A stretch of DNA of 64,000 nt, taken from Gautieria morchelliformis (taxonomy: Eukaryota; Basidiomycota; Agaricomycetes; Gomphales; Gomphaceae). The notes below the pieces were generated by a model that ran no database searches, was not told where the DNA came from, and saw nothing but the letters and a program-made list of their open reading frames with translations. Shown here piece after piece: positions 21,746-32,649 of this stretch (position 1 is its first letter; the number at the start of each line of letters is the position of its first letter). The translations under genes and the position numbers were made by a program. Location of the stretch: NCBI GenBank assembly GCA_015179125.1, contig WHVA01000194.1, positions 124,001 through 188,000 of the forward strand, written 5' to 3'.

Positions 21746-24700
21746 ATGAATGCCCTCTCATCAAGTACTGGTACATCCTTTTCCCATTTCGCCCATCGCT
21801 TTACATCCAGTCGGCGTGGGCAGGGCGGTGCGAGCACGTCTCGTTTGAATACTGCAGTTTCCATTGCACGTCCGCAGACCGCCGCATCAGTCAATACTGG
21901 TCACCGAGAAGCAAGCTACATTGTGGCAGTTATTGAAGGAAGAGGTAAAAACTCGTCATGCTCATTTCCCCAAATCACGTAGAACCATATTATTGCCCCT
22001 TCCAAACGACGCATAATACCATTTCGCCATGCAGCCATGCTAATGTTTTGCCTTGCTTATGCTTTACAGGAATCAGCCGTGAGATTGGTATTGCAGCCTT
22101 AGACAAGGACACAGGGAAGACGGTTCTTATTCAGGTCTTTATATCTAAGACTGGTCGTCCAACAGCTGTGCTGATACAGTTACCTGGCAGGTGGCGGACT
22201 GCCAGACATATGTCAAGACAATGCATCATCTGCACCTCCACACTCCAGAGCTCATTCTCATCCCTGATACATTTCTCCCGTCCGCTACCCCATCTAAGTC
22301 TCGAAACAATCCCTCTAGTACTATTCTAGTCGACTGTATGCAGGAAGAGTTCTCGGGCGTGCCGATGCACCCAGTAATGAGAAAGTACTGGAGCGAGATC
22401 GCGGGTGTGTTTGGAAGCGGATAGCGCGATGCATAAACTAATAACTTCTCTACTTACAGGCCTCGACTTCATTCATCAACTCTGTGTCGACAATGAAGAC
22501 CGAACGGCGACCCTGGTCTCTGTCTCTAATAAGTGAGATACTAATTATGTATTCGCAAAGATCCTTTGCTGTTTCTTATACTTTTAGGTATTATGCCCTT
22601 AGTGCCGCTGCTGCCCTCTTCAAGCACATGGAGACCAGATTGAATACTATCTATGCTGCTCGCTCGCTTCGAATCACCTATACCCCCGTCGAAGGTCAGT
22701 CGGTGCTTGGTGATGTTTGAATATTCTGATTATCTGATCAGGAACGATGATGATTGACACCGAGACTGCGAAAAATCTGGAATTGGTCGGTAATATGACC
22801 AGGAAAAAGAGCAGCCATTCTCTGTTCGGGCGAGTCCACTCTAGCGTTTCCCTATTGTGGCGCATTTTATCTTGTCCACAGCACATTAGATTACACATAT
22901 ACCCCAATGGCTGGTAGGCTTCTTCGAGTAAATCTACTCGCCCCGATTACAGGTCATGGTCTTGTTTCCTGTCTTGCCGCTATCTGACCATAGGCACTCT
23001 CACACAGTACAATCATCCATCGATGCTCGGTTAGATGTAGTGGAAGGTGATATTGACTAGCAAGCTGCTGAGGACACTGCTTTGACATTTTTGGTTCCGC
23101 AGAGCTTGTGCAGACCGAAGACATGTACCTGGCGGTTAGAGACGGACTTCGTGCCCTTAAAAAAGTCGATTTGGACAAACTCATCGCTTCCGTAAATTTT
23201 TTTTTCCTGTGGCACTCTGCTGTGGTGATGGCAGTGGTGAAATTTTCCACGATCCAGATCGCGGCGTCGCAAGCTCGTGAGCCGAGTACGACGTCCTCCA
23301 AGCCTGCATCTTCACGCGTAGCTCAAATGCTGAATGTTCGTAACGTCGTGCGCTCTCTACCAGCGCTGCACTCTGCCATTCAGCATTCGAAATCGCAACT
23401 TTTGAAGATAATCTCAAATGTGCATCCCTTTATACGAGACAAGAGATCATCCTAGAGTCATCCTAGAGCTAATATATATGAAGATGCTTTCGGACAACCG
23501 GATACCGAATATAGAAAAGAAAGTGTCAGAGAGTTTGAATGAAGGCGCGTCATCAAGCAAGGTTCGACCCATTGTTTTCTCGGTATTCCATCTGTCTGAC
23601 AGATCTGCAACAAAGAAAGGTGGCCTCGGAGCGCTCAACATACGAGTATATGCTGTTAAAGTGAGCAAATTCTGCACCCTATGCACCACTCCGACAATAC
23701 AAATCCTTGTAGGCTAGTATCAATCGACTACTTGATGTTGCTCGCGAGACATACCGCGAGAACGTGGGAGATATCTATCAGCTCTGTCGCGAACTCTCGG
23801 AACAACATGATTTGCCCTTTGAATTAAGTTACTCAGATACAGGGGGACATGTTTTCGCACTGAGGAAGACCGAACTCGACGGAGAGCTACCGAGGGGTTT
23901 CATCAACGTCACATCAAAAGGTGGGAAATGGTGCTTTTCTAGTGTAGAGTTGGTGGGTCTGCTATATGCGTTCTACGTGGTATCTGTTAACAAGTAGTAT
24001 TGCCTGGCTCTAGAAGAAGAGAAACGCCAGGATGAAGGATGCATTAGATGAAACCTTGATACTCAGCGATAAGTGAGTGTGGATCACTCCTCCAGGGACG
24101 AGCTTCGCTTACCGGGTTCAGAGTCATACATGATCTTCTTGATGATGTACTGCAGGATATAGGAGCGCTCTACAAAGCTTCTGAAGCGGTCTGTTCTTCC
24201 ATTGAACTGTTGTTCCATTTTTGACGCTTGCTCACAGGTTGCCTTGCTTGATATGCTATGGTCGTTCGCACATTCTTCAATCTGTGAGCGATCCGTTCAA
24301 TTATTTTAACGCCATTTAGAGAACTTTATTAGTGCGCAATTACGGTATCTATGTTTCTCCATCACGAAGTTACTACGCATACGAACATGATTCAGTTCGC
24401 CCAGAATTTACCGGTACTTTAGCTATCAAAGCGGGTCGACATCCTATCCTGGAAAGGGTTCAGTCATCAGCAGGAACACTTGTTCCCAACGACGTCTACT
24501 GCTGTGACTCGTCTTCTTTTCAGCTCGTTCAGGGACCTAAGTAAGTTCTATGACTGTCAATTTATTCCGCGTATTAAAGGGTTCCACAAGCATGTCAGGT
24601 AAGCTCCTTCGTTCTTATTCCATCTCTGTGGCGAGTATTTGTTTGCACAGGGAAAAGCACGTATCTCCGTCAGATCGGACTACTCACAATCCTCGCTATG

Positions 24701-25886
24701 TGTGGCTGCTTTGTCCCTGCCGAGTATGCCAGCTTCAGGCTTGTCTTGCGTACATTATGTGCTGCGAAGTTTGTTCTGAGTGCATGCGTATAGGGTCCAT
24801 GATGCCCTCCTGGGTCGTCTCTCAAACGACGACGATATGGAGCGGAGTTTGAGTACCTTTGCTAATGAAATGGCCTCCTCTGCAATGATCCTAAGTAAGA
24901 GTTTCATCTCTGCCTTCTCCGCACGGTTTACGCTATAAATGGACAGGCTTGGCAACTTCGCGCTCACTAGTCCTCATCGACGAATTGGGCCGGGGCACAT
25001 CTCCTCGCGAGGGGGTAGGAATAGCACATGCCATAGCTGAAGAGTTTATTCGCATGAAGGTAAAACCTGATAATTGTTTGTATTTGCACTGACGCAACTC
25101 TTAGGCTTTTGCCTTTTTTGCAACGTGCGATTCATCCTTTCGGATATTGATACCTCTGACCGACCCCAACCCCAATCACAATGCAGCCATTTCAGCGAGC
25201 TCTCTACAACGCTTTCACGGTTTCCCTCTGTAGTGAAGTGAGAGCGTGTGATTCTTCTGGGTTACTGCTAACCACGCGCACTGGCCCAGTTTGCATCTTT
25301 CTGTCCAGGTCTGTCGCCTGCTTTTTTTTTTTAATCTGCGTTTGACACTACATACTCCCCTTCAGAGAACCCGACGAAATGCGTCTTCTTTTGGAATGAT
25401 TTTCAAATACAAGTGCGCGGTTTCCCCATTGCTCCATGTTAAGACTAATTAGCACAGAATTATCGACGGGCCTCCTGAAGATCTCGACCACTATGGTTAT
25501 CCGCCTGTGCCATGAATTCTTCACTGAAGCTGACTGTCACTTATGTGTTAGGGATTGAACTAGCAGTGCTTGCAGACCTTCCTCAGGCCGTCATTGTTGA
25601 AGGGCAGAGAGTCGCCAATCTACTTTCAGAACTGCATGCCAAACGTGAAGGAGAGAGTCGAAGTGGAAAAGTTGCTCTCAGGCGCAAGGCCCTGCTTCGG
25701 GTGACCTCCCGCCAATGGTCATATCGAGGATGTCTTATCCTAATCACAAATTCATTTTTCCAGCTTCGCACTCAACTCACTCAAGCCCTCGAATATTCTA
25801 CTCTTCCAGACGAAGACCTGTTCGCCTATGTATCAAAGATTCAGCACGATATTGTCGAGCTTTTGGGTGAAACATTAGAAGAGTGA
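21746..25886 (+). CDS. MSH4: MutS homologue 4, meiotic crossover factor
   Basis: MSH4 pairs with MSH5 to stabilise recombination intermediates in meiosis. It lacks the mismatch-recognition domain, and this gene fits: the Ser/Thr-rich N-terminus runs straight into [10 protein letters not shown] and [17 protein letters not shown]. The connector and lever regions include [43 protein letters not shown] and HSLFGRV. The clamp is followed by [18 protein letters not shown]. The ATPase domain has Walker [14 protein letters not shown], where CATGTCAG (24591-24598) must be its own exon, then [25 protein letters not shown] (Walker B and signature). The C-terminus reads [26 protein letters not shown]. 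Exon 1 is 21746-21944 and exon 2 starts at 22070. Introns are many, and I did not fix them all. The gene looks complete. Confidence 0.88.
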
Positions 25887-26792
25887 CCTTGTTACCCTAA
25901 TATTTGATACTGTGTTACGTGCATGGCCAATAGCTAGACTTATCGATTGCCAGTCAACTACGAAGTGATCTTTCATGCTGTTTCAAGACGACTACAGCGG
26001 ATCGTTACGGCGGCATATATTTACTACTTATATCCCAATATGGTCATACACCTTCCTAATTCGGATACAGGACATGGGGACCTTGCTTACTCATACGCGA
26101 AAGGTTAGCCTAGGGGGTTTAGACGCCTGTGGTGATCTATACTTACATCCCAGGAGCTTATAAGTAATACTCCATACCATCCGTCCATCGAGAACTCCCT
26201 TGTCCACGTTCCGACTCGTGTGATTCAGGCTTCCAAACGCAACGGCGGGTGTCAATACACTCTTGTTAATGGCGTCTCTCCGTCATCCGCGGCACGCTGG
26301 CAGGGGTTGGATAGTGACGACGAACACGAGGAGAAAGGGTGCATATCTGTGATCATAATAAACAGGCTTCTACACTCGCCTCTGGCATAAAACGTTTGAT
26401 CCAATGTAGTTAGATGCAGGCTAAAGCCATTACTGAGTCGTTGAATAATCGATGCATTCAAGACAACTCTTTCTCGAACACGTCGCCTTTGCCCGAAATA
26501 AATAGCCAACCACAGCCAGTGTAAACGTTTGCTCAACTAAAACGTCCTACGAGTCATTACAGGTCATCCCCCATTCTCGAACCACCAACAATTGGAACAT
26601 CAAAATATAAGTATGTCACAACAGAATGAGAGTCCTGAAGGTCGGGACTTCTATATGTGTGGTGAAATACACAACAGCTAGCTCGGCTGGAGGCGCCCCC
26701 GATGATTTCATCACGTGTAAGGCGAGGGACCAAGACAGGCGGACCGCAAACGAATATACACAGTTAGAAGGTTTAGATAACAAAGCGAACCG
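25887..26792. other. Intergenic region with no supported gene
   Basis: About 900 bp 3' of MSH4. Only short unlinked frames are present on both strands. No repeat or mobile-element end was recognised. Confidence 0.35.
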
Positions 26793-27299
26793 TTAACCGC
26801 TGAAGAAGTAAGGGTGATACCCGCCCCCGGTCTGCTGCGACTCGCCCAAATTCGTCCAAGCATATTTGAATGGGCTGTAGTTCTTGGATGATTCTAAATG
26901 AAGACCACTACCCGCGCCTCCCATCTTGATGTTGAGAGGCAGACCGACATGAACAGGCTTGGGCCGGACACATCCCAATTCTTTCCATTCCCTCTCGCAA
27001 TCATTCGTGGGGGGAAAACCTTTGACTGCAGACTTATAAGTCGCATAGTTAACTGTACTTTGAAAAGTATTATCGAAGCTTCCTATATTGCGACTATAGT
27101 GCTTACTCGCAAATCTGCCCGTGGTACTGCTGGAGCGATCATCCAGTCGATTGGGAAGGGATAGGCTCCTCTCTCTGGGAGAATTTTCCCCGCATAGGTC
27201 GAGATAAGTGGTATGAGCCTCTACTAATGCAGGCTTTGACGACAGGCTCACCGTAATCACGGTGGAGACCGACATAATTGAGTAGGAATCTGCAGACAT
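26793..27299 (-). CDS. Hypothetical small protein (167-168 residues)
   Basis: An uninterrupted frame from an ATG at 27299 to a stop at 26793. The N-terminal third is Ser/Thr-rich (MSADSYSIMSVSTVITVS). The middle has RFASKHYSRNIGSFDNTF and NYATYKSAVKGFPPTNDCER. The C-terminus is Gly/aromatic-rich and ends GGGYHPYFFSG. No domain, signal peptide or membrane span is recognised. A second frame reaching 27393 overlaps its start and could be an upstream exon of the same gene. It lies head-to-head with ATP11. The length and ordinary composition argue for coding, but there is no family support. Confidence 0.4.
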   Translation of the reverse strand: MSADSYSIMSVSTVITVSLSSKPALVEAHTTYLDLCGENSPRERSLSLPNRLDDRSSSTTGRFASKHYSRNIGSFDNTFQSTVNYATYKSAVKGFPPTNDCEREWKELGCVRPKPVHVGLPLNIKMGGAGSGLHLESSKNYSPFKYAWTNLGESQQTGGGYHPYFFSG

Positions 27300-27625
27300 T
27301 GTCAAACAACAAATCAGAGTCGGATTCGGCGGTCAGGGTATGTGGGGCAGGATAACCGAAGCGGCGCAGCTCGGGCCTTTCGCGCCGTTTCATAAAGGGT
27401 TTCCTTGATCACGGACATCTGCCAGAGGGATAGATCATGGAGCAGTGTCCGCGTTTCCTTGCTGGAACTGGCGCAGTTCCTGGAGCGCTGTCCGACGTGC
27501 CTTGCGACGGACCACTTGAAACATGGAGGCCGTGAGTCGGCAGGCTTCGTAGTAACTCTGCGAGAATTATTTTCGCAGTAAAGCCAGATACTTATATTGT
27601 CAAGTGCGGAGTTCGAAACCTCTTC

Positions 27626-28745
27626 ATGATGCTACTTGCTCGACAGCAGCTTCGTGAACGGCTGACAAAGAACCTTTTATGTCTTCACATTCGGAGCACC
27701 CGTCGTTCGCTCACCGATCTGGGGGAGCTACGTAAAGAGGCCGAGTTAAAATATGCGGACAAGTTGCACCAGCGCGTAAAGAGGCAAGTATCTGCCGTGG
27801 ACCTGATGAGCATTTTAGCTGCTTATGTTGAATCACTAGGGAGGGCGTGTCCAGTCTAGAAGAGCTCAAAGCTAAACTGTCTTCGCAAGGGAGCCCCGGA
27901 GAGAGTCCTCTCGCAGATAATGTTTCGAGCAAACCGAGTCGGAAGATGTCTTTCCAAACCCCAGTAAGGAAGGATAGCTCCCCCGTAAAGGCTAGCATCC
28001 CGTTGAAAATACAGCTAGTCAATTGGTACAACTCACACTTTGCTGGACACCACAGCCATTGGCAGACTTTATGGATGTCCGGAAAATACTGGACAAGGAA
28101 CACACCGCTGAACAAATATCAGCTTTGTGGACTGCATACCACGCCACGCGGTCGCAGGGAACCGGACGTGGCTATCTTTCAGCAACAATTCCATTTGCAA
28201 CATACCATAAAATGATATCATTGGCCAAGAAATATCCCACATTTCTCCTGCCACTCCCGCGGCCATCCCCAGACACGCAACAGGTAGCACACGAGTTCTA
28301 TTTCCTTCAGTGGGCTTTCCATGACGCTCCTCCTCACCCGGCTCAACTGCCGTCTCTCCCTTTTGGAGACCCAGTACGGTCTCCGCCAGCATCCGCAGAG
28401 CGCAATCCTTCTTGCACCACAGTGCTGTTCACACCACTGCAAGAATATAAGCTTCGACAAACATTTGCGCAACCATACCTGGTGCTGACACACTACACGG
28501 ACCTGGCGGCGACGCACGGCATCGTTCTCATGAGGGGGGAGATGACAGTCTCGCCTTCGTCGGCAGAGAAGTACCTGATATCACAATCGGACGGGCAGCT
28601 GCTTGCCCTGGGCGTTCAGCGGTTTTATCTAACATCCGGAGCGGACAGTTCGGAACGACGAGTTGAATTGCTGAGGAGGTTCCACGAGGAGCCGGACGCC
28701 TTTCAATGGGAGGAGCTGCTCGCAGTTTGGAGCCCCACGTCATGA
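27626..28745 (+). CDS. ATP11: Mitochondrial F1-ATPase assembly chaperone Atp11 (ATPAF1)
   Basis: Binds F1 beta subunits in the matrix and delivers them for assembly of the alpha3-beta3 hexamer. The N-terminus is basic (ARQQLRERLTKNLL and HIRSTRRSL), consistent with mitochondrial import. The next part is KYADKLHQRVKREGVSSLEELKAKL. The conserved core starts PLADFMDVRKILDKEHTAEQISALW and continues with YLSATIPFATYHKM, YPTFLLPLPR, YFLQWAF, TTVLFTPLQEYKLR, PYLVLTHYTDLAATHGIVLM and LLALGVQRFYL. The first intron, 27784-27839, uses a GC donor (GCAAGT). Without splicing it the frame stops at 27859. A second intron of about 45 nt joins IQL to PLADF near 28018-28063. The gene is complete. Confidence 0.9.
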
Positions 28746-29099
28746 AAAGCACTGCCATTGTTTAGCATTAGAATTACACGTATAAGTAGTGTAGGATACA
28801 GCTAGGGTATTTCAAGCATTGATTTCCTGATTCGGTGCGCGCCAAGACGCGAAGGTTGAGCTACGGGTATGTGGGTTCCTGATCCGTGAGTGAAGGTGCG
28901 AATTGAGTAGCAGCGCGAGGCTATGAAATAGCGAAACAGCGTCTTCGAATGTCTACAGCCTACTCTTGCCGTGAATATCGTTAGTGAGCAGTGGGACGCA
29001 CAGCATGGGGGCGAAAGGCAAGCGGGTGATTTGAAGCGCCGCCCGTGCGGACTCCGTCAATCAGGAGGTTGGCGTTGTGTCCGACAACGAGCGTGTTCC
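28746..29099. other. Intergenic region upstream of ATG4
   Basis: About 350 bp between ATP11 and ATG4. An ATG4-frame extension upstream to 28971 begins with GTG and is not counted. No motif is recognised. Confidence 0.35.
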
Positions 29100-31953
29100 A
29101 TGGCAGGAACCTCTTCTTCCTCTCCTTCAGCCTCCACTCCACATCTCCCAGCCTCGGCGCCACCCACAGCGTCCAAGCTTCCCAAGTTTCTCCATCGTCA
29201 GCCTCGCGATCGTGCAAAATCCACAGCTGACTTGCAGCCGCCACCATCGTCCGACACAGCAGGGCCCTCTTCGGCAGAGGCGTCGAACCACAGCTCAAGG
29301 ATTGCAGTGCGCAAGCCGAGCAGACTTTTTGGTCTCAAAGAAAAGGACGAGCATCCTGACCCTCCCACCATCGTAGAGCCTTCCACGCTGGCGCCCTCTT
29401 CGCGCTCTAGGTTCACCTCTGAACATCGCCCAATGAGCAGCGTCTCTGACGGCGGTGCCTACAGCACAATATACCCGTCTAGCCCGTCCGGACGACTGTC
29501 TGATCTTCCCTCCCGCCTCTCAGGCTGGCTCTCTCACACTCTGACAGGCTCCTCCACCGATCTATCCCTGCCCTCGTTACTGTCGCAGGCCCAGCTCCAG
29601 TCTGCTGCCGCTGCAGTATCCCCCAAGAGTAAAAGTGCTGGCCTCCTAACAGCCGCCAGACACGGCAAAGGACACCTCGACAAGGCCGTGCGGTACCTTC
29701 TTGACAGCGATGCCCAGCCAGACAAATGTGCAGACCCCATCTGGCTCCTGGGCGTCCAACATCCAGGGTACGAACCTCCGCCACCCACCCTCCCACTATC
29801 TCCTTCTACCCCACCATCCACTCGCCGCGACTCTTCCGACTCTAGGCGCTCTCCATCATCCCGCCGCTCGAGCGGCTCTTCTTCGCATTCGCATTCTACA
29901 ATCAACACCTCGCAATCTTCCTCTTCCAATAAGCACGCCCCTTCGTGGCCGCCTGCTTTCTATTCTGATTTTACAAGCCGCGTATGGCTCACTTATCGTT
30001 CCCATTATGCCCCCATCCGCGATATTTCCCTCGCCTCTCTCGATGCCGAGCCGTCCGAGTCTACTCAGCTCTCTTCTTCTCAGAGTCGGAGATGGAATTG
30101 GCCTGTTGGTGGTGAGAAGGGGTGGACTAGTGACACGGGCTGGGGTTGCATGCTGCGCACGGGGCAGTCGTTACTCGCCAACTCACTCATACATCTCCAT
30201 CTAACTCGAGGTGCATCCAAAGCAACTTCTATAGTGGCCGCCCTGCTGATTTTTTGTTTTGCAGACTGGCGACGTCCACAACACGGCGCGTCGTCACAGG
30301 ACTACGCGACCTATGTGAGAATACTGACATGGTTTCTGGATAATCCCTCCCCACTTTGTCCATTCGGTGTTCATCGTATGGCACTCGCAGGCAAAGAACT
30401 AGGCAAGGATGTTGGGCAATGGTTTGGTCCTAGCACTGCAGCCGGAGCCATCAAGCGTCTGGTGTATGAGTTTCCAGAGGCACAGCTCGCGGTCTCTCTT
30501 GCTTCAGACGGTGTTGTGTTCGACTCAGATGTTTATGCCGCGTCAAACTTTGGCAATGATACCCGAAAACGACATACCTCCCGCTATCGCTGGGGTGGCC
30601 GTGCCGTGCTCGTGCTTGTTGGTATTCGTTTGGGTCTCGACGGCGTGAACCCTATATATTATGAAGGCGTCAAGGTACGCCTCCTTCCCCTCGACCGACA
30701 TATTTAATAAAGCTTCTTTTATTAGACTCTCTTCACGTTTCCCCAGAGTGTCGGCATCGCAGGCGGCCGTCCCTCTTCCTCGTACTACTTTGTTGGTGCT
30801 CAAGCAGACAACCTCTTCTACCTCGACCCACATCATGCCCGACCCGCTATACCCTTACGCCAGCCACCAGAAAACGATGATGGCCGGATAGTGCCTCTCT
30901 CACGGCGGATAGTCGACAGCCCAGAGCAGCAAAGCGACCCGCACTTCTCCAGTAATCATCAGCCCCAACGTCCTAGTACCGGTCCCGGCCGTGCCTGGTC
31001 TCCCACGTCACCGACCCACCACACACTCGCCCCATCGCCACTGTCGCACGAATATCTTGCTGGTACTACCTCGCCATCAGACAGTGACCCGGTGTTGGAC
31101 CATTACCTGAACGCATATCCGTCAGTGGAGCTGCGCACGTTCCATTGCGAGCGGGTGCGTAAGATGCCCCTTTCAGGGCTGGATCCAAGCATGCTGTTGG
31201 GTTTCTTGTGCAAAGACGAAGCGGACTACCAAGACTTTAGGGTCAGAGTGGCTGATGTGCGTCCTTTACCATTTTTTCTAGCCTCATTGTATCCTATCAT
31301 ACACATTTCTACAGCTTTCGAAGAAACACAAGCCAATATTCTCCATTCAGGAGGAACCGCCAACATGGGGCGATGACTCTGATGATGTGGGCCTCGAGTC
31401 TGTTTCTGAGCCTGACCTGGACCGTGACCAGGAAGATGACGAAGATGGCGAGGATGGTGCATTCTTCTCTAACTCGCCCTCTCCCGCACCGCCGTCCCCT
31501 GCACCACTTTCAACTGAAGACTCATCTTCCCTTGACCTCGTCACTTCTTTGAGTGCGCATCAGCCGGATGCTGTGCACGACATAGAGCCGCAGGAAGTTC
31601 TAGATGATGAGGAAGAATGGGTGAACCCATCCCCTCCCCCGCCTCATTCTCGTATCACCTCGAATGGTTTGTCTGTGGACTTTAACTCTTTGAAAGAGAA
31701 TAACAAGGGGAAGGCAAAAGCACGAAAGACAAATGCATCGCCATCACCCACCCCACCCCAACATTTCCCCTTCCCATCGTCAGATGACAATGACGAACCG
31801 AACTCCGTGGGCAATGGCTTACGCGGCGCAAGGGATCGCGGAGAGATGAGGCCTTCGCCTCACATACGGTCCATTCGTGCGCGGAATGGTGGCCGGACAC
31901 AGAGTGGCGGTGTCAAGGGTGTGTGGAAGGATGGCGGCGACGAGGAGTTCTAG
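29100..31953 (+). CDS. ATG4: Autophagy cysteine protease Atg4
   Basis: Processes the C-terminus of Atg8 and later releases Atg8 from phosphatidylethanolamine. The ATG at 29100 starts a Ser/Pro-rich N-terminal region of about 250 residues, longer than in yeast but common in basidiomycetes. The peptidase C54 domain begins [16 protein letters not shown]. The catalytic Cys is in [13 protein letters not shown], followed by [20 protein letters not shown] and [20 protein letters not shown]. After intron 2 come [15 protein letters not shown] and LFYLDPHH with the catalytic Asp and His. Introns are 30211-30264, 30675-30746 and 31257-31314. The third joins VAD to [18 protein letters not shown]. The C-terminal tail is acidic and Ser/Pro-rich, ending GGDEEF. 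Both long tails are of low complexity, so their exact borders matter little to function. Confidence 0.93.
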
Positions 31954-32496
31954 AGCGATCGTTGGTGCACGTTTCATATTATCGTCACATATTCTCCCTG
32001 CATTGGGCTGTTTTGGCTTTCTCTGTCTCCTCGTCTCTTTTAGTTGTAATTTTTTTTTGTCACCCTCTTAACCTCAAACATCTTGCTCTCATCCTCTTCA
32101 AACATCGACGTCACTTTTTCTTTTCATTATGCATGTGTAGTAACATGCCCTTGAGGCTGCACTTTGGATGGTATATATCACATTGTACTTTGGCTTGTGC
32201 AGGCATCATCATCGTATACTTACGTAATTGTCCGGTCGAGTAGCATGGACGTCCTCCACTCGCAAGTTCGCGGTTTCTATGCCCGGCTGTACATGCGTAG
32301 GTCGGTGGGCCACCCGGTTACTGAAGAAGACACTGGTGACAAAAGAACACAAGGTCGTGGAGGTTCCATCATTAATCATATATGAGCAGGAGAACATACA
32401 TATGATGATTGTTCCCGAAAAATCCTATCTTGCTTGTCCCGCCAGGGGCAATTAAACTTACGAAGCCGGCGCCGCCCTTGCTTGAGGACATCGGAA
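31954..32496. other. ATG4 3' flank up to the Helitron
   Basis: About 540 bp with T-rich stretches near 32050 that fit a 3' UTR. No gene is supported. It ends at the A/T insertion point of the Helitron. Confidence 0.35.
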
Positions 32497-32649
32497 CTAG
32501 GTGGGTACCCGCGCTTCACGCGGGGGTTTAGGTCAAATGCATCGGTAAGGTCAAACGCATCAGTAAATTCACAGGCATTGAGACAATAAAAACTTGCATC
32601 AAGAAAAAGTATACTAAGTAAATTGTATCAGGGAAGTGAATGTCACAGT

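Noticed and set aside
29479..29929. Minus-strand ORFs in the ATG4 N-terminal region
   Set aside because: Antisense of a Ser/Pro-rich, GC-rich exon; open by composition only.
32209..32455. Short ORFs on both strands between ATG4 and the Helitron
   Set aside because: No conserved features, and position fits a 3' UTR and flank.
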